From positions 33,261,978-33,325,977 of the forward strand of contig NC_092012.1 in assembly GCF_042242105.1 (NCBI RefSeq): 64,000 bases of DNA, read 5' to 3'. How positions within the stretch are numbered: the stretch's first letter is position 1; the number at the start of each line of letters is the position of its first letter. The position numbers and the translations under genes are program-made. Below the pieces are notes generated by a model. That model was not told where the DNA came from, searched no databases, and saw nothing but the letters and a program-made list of their open reading frames with translations. The stretch is from Pempheris klunzingeri. Lineage: Eukaryota > Chordata > Actinopteri > Acropomatiformes > Pempheridae. Positions 61,101 to 64,000 of the stretch are shown here, one piece after another.

Positions 61101-62547
61101 GCTTAGCTCTGCTGTGACATAAAGTAAGAGCTTCCAATGTATTCACTCTTCATCTTTGTACTTGAAAGGTAGTTGAGCAGTGAGTGAAAGGATGCAGCTG
61201 AAGAAAACGGCTCCAATAAACTCGAAACAGTGAAAAGAAAGAAAATTAAATCAATTTCAGTTCGACTTGAAGAGCAACAGGACACTTGAGAACATTGAAT
61301 CATTAAAGAAAAATAAAAAAAGTCAGGTTGTATTTTCTTCCTACGTGAACAAGTGTTCCAGAAACGAACTCTTCGATTCCTTCTGGAGGCTTTTGTGCAA
61401 ATGAATTAAGCGTTGATATGAAAACAGCGTGTGGAAGATAGATGGTCACATGGTTTCTGAGGCACAATAACAAAGGGACATCCAGAAGCCTGAAGTGATC
61501 TCAAACCCCTTCAACAGAGGCCCCGAGCCGAGGCCAGGACGGGAAAATCCACCAGCCACGGAGAGCAGCAGGGGCGGGGGGGGGGCAAAGGTCTGCAGCT
61601 CTCAGCTTTAGTCTGAAGTAGAATAAGGAAAAATGGCAGCTGGAGGTAATTTCCCATCTTGGCAAGAACTCACGGACACAACTGAATCAAAGCCACGTCC
61701 ACCAGACATTCACACACACACACACACAAGAAAACTTTACTCCCTTCCTTCATTACCACATAACGGCTATGAACCACAATATTATAACAAACAAGAGTCC
61801 AGCCGACGAACCACTTCGCCACACCAACCAATAACATACCTGACAGCCACCTATCCGACCAATCAGAACACTCCGGGTCCTGGACAACAGATACACAGAT
61901 AATAACGACTCCTCGTCTCATCCTTTCAACTCCATCAGAGTTTCCTCTTTAAAAAGAAGCCAAAACATCAAGGGAGAGAAAATATCCCGACCTTTACTTC
62001 CACATCTTCCTCAAGGCTCACATGACAAAGTGCCTCATCTCTAAATGAATTGTACTGCTTCATATTACAAATATATATTGGCCGCTGAACCACAGCGCTG
62101 ACTTTAGTCTCTCCGTCTGGGATTAAAAACCAATCTAGTGTACAGTAAGATAGATAGAGAGTGTTAGATCAATCAATGCATCCATTTACAGCTAAATTTA
62201 CAAATGCTAATAGCAGCAATTTTCATGGAATCATTTGTGCAATGTTCATTAAAATAAAAAGGCTTTATCAATTTTCATGCGATAAATGCATGTGTACAAG
62301 CATTTAAATATAAATAGTAAAGTCCCACCTCTCGTTTTAAGACGACGCACGATTAAAGGAGTGGAAAACATAAAGATGATAGTGTTTGGACACACTGAGT
62401 GCATTCACATGCACACGGTGTTCCACATAATGTATTCATGTATACATGGATGAATGTCACCTTAAAACCTGCCGCAGTGGGCGTCGACAACACGTCAGCC
62501 AGCATGTTCAGCTTCGTCATCATCAGGTTATGAACTGAGCCGTGGTC
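58103..62547 (-). CDS. Last two coding exons of an unidentified gene (partial)
   Basis: Two minus-strand blocks have clean splice borders and codon-like third-position bias. The exon at 62547-62461 (29 codons, starts DHGSVHNLMMTKLNML) is preceded by TTCCAG and followed by GTGACA. The exon at 58216-58103 (37 codons, then TAA) follows TTCACGCAG, starts QTSDQIKILYNPNN and ends QSRPNTC. Both are phase 0 and would join in frame across a 4.2 kb intron, to make a C-terminal segment of 66 residues. The gene would continue to the right of the window and converge on hmbox1. I do not recognise the protein. In human, HMBOX1 converges with KIF13B, but this tail is unlike the KIF13B C-terminus as I know it. 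The alternative is that one or both exons are chance frames. Confidence 0.42.
58217..62460. other. Presumed intron of the unidentified minus-strand gene
   Basis: Mostly AT-rich DNA with homopolymer runs (poly-A near 58.46 kb, poly-T near 59.73 and 60.12 kb, poly-G near 59.58 and 61.58 kb). One further exon-like block lies at 60.52-60.60 kb. No other gene or RNA was recognised. Confidence 0.4.
60517..60602 (-). other. Possible alternative terminal exon
   Basis: On the minus strand TTTCCTGTAG precedes an 86-base block that reads in one frame (starts LLSTGSLVCSDTSL, ends LEPDWF) to a TAG. The third positions are mostly C or G. It enters in phase 1, so it would need a weaker donor eight bases inside the 62.5 kb exon (GCAG|GTTTTA). 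It may equally be fortuitous. Confidence 0.2.
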
Positions 62548-64000
62548 CTGGAACACAGCGAGCGATGAAGTGTCACTCTTCCATCATCAGACTGACCCAC
62601 CAGCACGTGTCTGCTGCCCACTTGGTGAGAGAGACACACTTCGGTCCACTTTATTAAAGGGGTACTCCGGCCAAAACCGGTCGAAACTGAAGCAGCAGAG
62701 GTCAAAATATCCCCGTGTGATGATACATGCCCACAGGTGTAACACAGGATTCCTGTTGGAAACCTGTAGTGCCTATGTGATAACCACGATCACCGTGATT
62801 CTCTCAGACTTCCTCCGTATACAGCTGTTTCAGAGTAACTCTCCTTGTGGCCGGTAAACTGAACTCAACGAGTGAAATTGGTGGAGTACCCCTTTAACTT
62901 ATGGAAAAGTATTGGCAGCACGTGTGTATTCAGTCTATAATCTTATAAACGTATGGTACTCATGAAGCATGAAACAGTGCTGCAAATGCTTTCCCATTAA
63001 TTCGCACACAAAGCAGGAGGTCGCTGAAATGTAAGAGTTCGTCTGTAATGTGCTGCTCAGTAAGAAAACTAAAAAATGTCCCACTTCATCTTGTATTTCC
63101 TTCGACGAAGGTTCAATCAGTCAGAACTGCTCGTGTGATGAATACTTTCCCAAAACGTACAGCTTGTTCTCCCAGCTGTGTCAATCACTTAGGAATAAAA
63201 GACGCATAAAACTAGATTCTTTTAAAACAGATCAAATGCATAGAAGCAAATCGATTCTCATCTCAAGCGTGAGTGAAATTCCCAGCAGGACGCCTGCCGG
63301 TCCGCCCAGCTTCCTTCTCCTCAACACGTACACATGCCTTTTCCCACCAACGCAACAGCGAAGCACCACTCTACACACTCTGCACGGCCCCTCCTGGTGT
63401 CTGACTGTCAGTCACACATCCAGATGGAGGATGCGCTCCGGTTTGGGCTCGCTGACGACCGTTTTCACACACTAATTGGTCTGAGGAATCTGTTTTTGCA
63501 CTCGTCCACACCTCTCTGCCTCAGATACGTTCTGTTCACATACAGATGCTTCTTATCCAACGTCTCCAGTGCAAAAATCGACTTTTAAAGCCTCCCAGTA
63601 CGAACAACGTGCTCCCGTAGTGGCTTTGTCCAACGAGGACACGGCTTTTCCTGCGTTACACATATAATCTTCAACACCAGCACGACTACGACAACATGAA
63701 CTTATTTTGTGCACACAGGGCAACGCTGTACAACATTTACAAATACACACACACACACACACACACCCCTCCTTGTCCTTTCCCCTCTGCAGTCCCTGAG
63801 ATCACCTCACACTTAGCACAAGGCATTCTCTTAAACACAAACACAGCTAACAGACATTAAATATACAGAACAACAAATGCAAACCAAGCCATGGTGAAGG
63901 CACATTGTGGGAGGATCTATCTTCAAAAGAAAAGAGAAGGAGTCCAGGAGGAGGAGACGAGTCTCTAACAATGAGCCAAAGTGTCAGTCAGCAGGTTAGA
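62548..64000. other. Right edge; no complete gene recognised
   Basis: Contains a MITE (62.65-62.90 kb) and a (CA)n near 63.75-63.77 kb. No further exon of the minus-strand gene could be supported. Confidence 0.5.
62654..62898. mobile_element. Short TTAA-flanked MITE
   Basis: It begins TTAAAGGGGTACTCC and ends GGAGTACCCCTTTAA, perfect terminal inverted repeats of 15 bases with TTAA at each limit. The length is 245 bases and there is no coding frame. The arrangement is that of piggyBac-dependent non-autonomous elements common in fish. Confidence 0.9.

Noticed and set aside
61633-61902. Plus-strand frame of 89 codons (start MAAGGNFPSW)
   Set aside because: Contains a CA-repeat segment, lacks domain features and no partner exon could be found.
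58103-62547. Assignment of the orphan exons to kif13b by human synteny
   Set aside because: Human HMBOX1 and KIF13B converge, which makes the idea attractive, but the 66-residue tail does not resemble the CAP-Gly-containing C-terminus expected of KIF13B, so the product is left unnamed.
63050-63475. Plus-strand frame of 141 codons
   Set aside because: The composition looks random, with no motif or splice context. It is also opposite the direction expected for the neighbouring unidentified gene.

Overview
This window looks like chromosomal DNA from a teleost fish, most likely a percomorph. The genes are intron-rich and use GT-AG splicing. The proteins are vertebrate-like, long dinucleotide microsatellites are common, and there are many short TTAA-flanked and hAT-like non-autonomous elements of types I know from fish genomes. 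I see nothing prokaryotic or viral.

Layout, left to right. 1-5.8 kb is non-coding and holds the arm of a foldback repeat. 5.87-8.15 kb (minus) encodes a small secreted protein with two C-type lectin domains. 10.1-13.1 kb (minus) is glo1, lactoylglutathione lyase, complete in six exons. 14.8-32.5 kb (minus) is eprs1, the bifunctional glutamyl-prolyl-tRNA synthetase, complete in about 35 coding exons. Its linker encodes five WHEP domains, against three in the human protein. 35.07-41.13 kb (plus) is tdp1, tyrosyl-DNA phosphodiesterase 1, in 15 coding exons with both catalytic HxK motifs. 47.49-53.17 kb (plus) is hmbox1, a telomere-repeat-binding homeobox protein, with a probable 5' non-coding exon near 43.3 kb. 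From 53.2 kb onward the DNA is mainly 3' flank and repeats. Two short minus-strand stretches at 58.1 and 62.5 kb look like the last two coding exons of a gene that continues past the right edge. I could not identify its product.

The four housekeeping genes do not form a functional unit: methylglyoxal detoxification, translation, DNA-repair end processing and telomere/transcription control. Their human orthologues lie on four different chromosomes (6, 1, 14 and 8), so the interest of the neighbourhood is in synteny. The main points for a second look are the expanded WHEP exon array, a zinc-ligand Cys-to-Ser change at the ProRS C-terminus, a frame-preserving alternative C-terminus of hmbox1, splice acceptors embedded in microsatellites, a family of foldback elements whose arms are shared between differently ended elements, and the unidentified exons at the right end. 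Exon borders were read by eye from splice consensus and reading frame, so a border may be off by a base or two.
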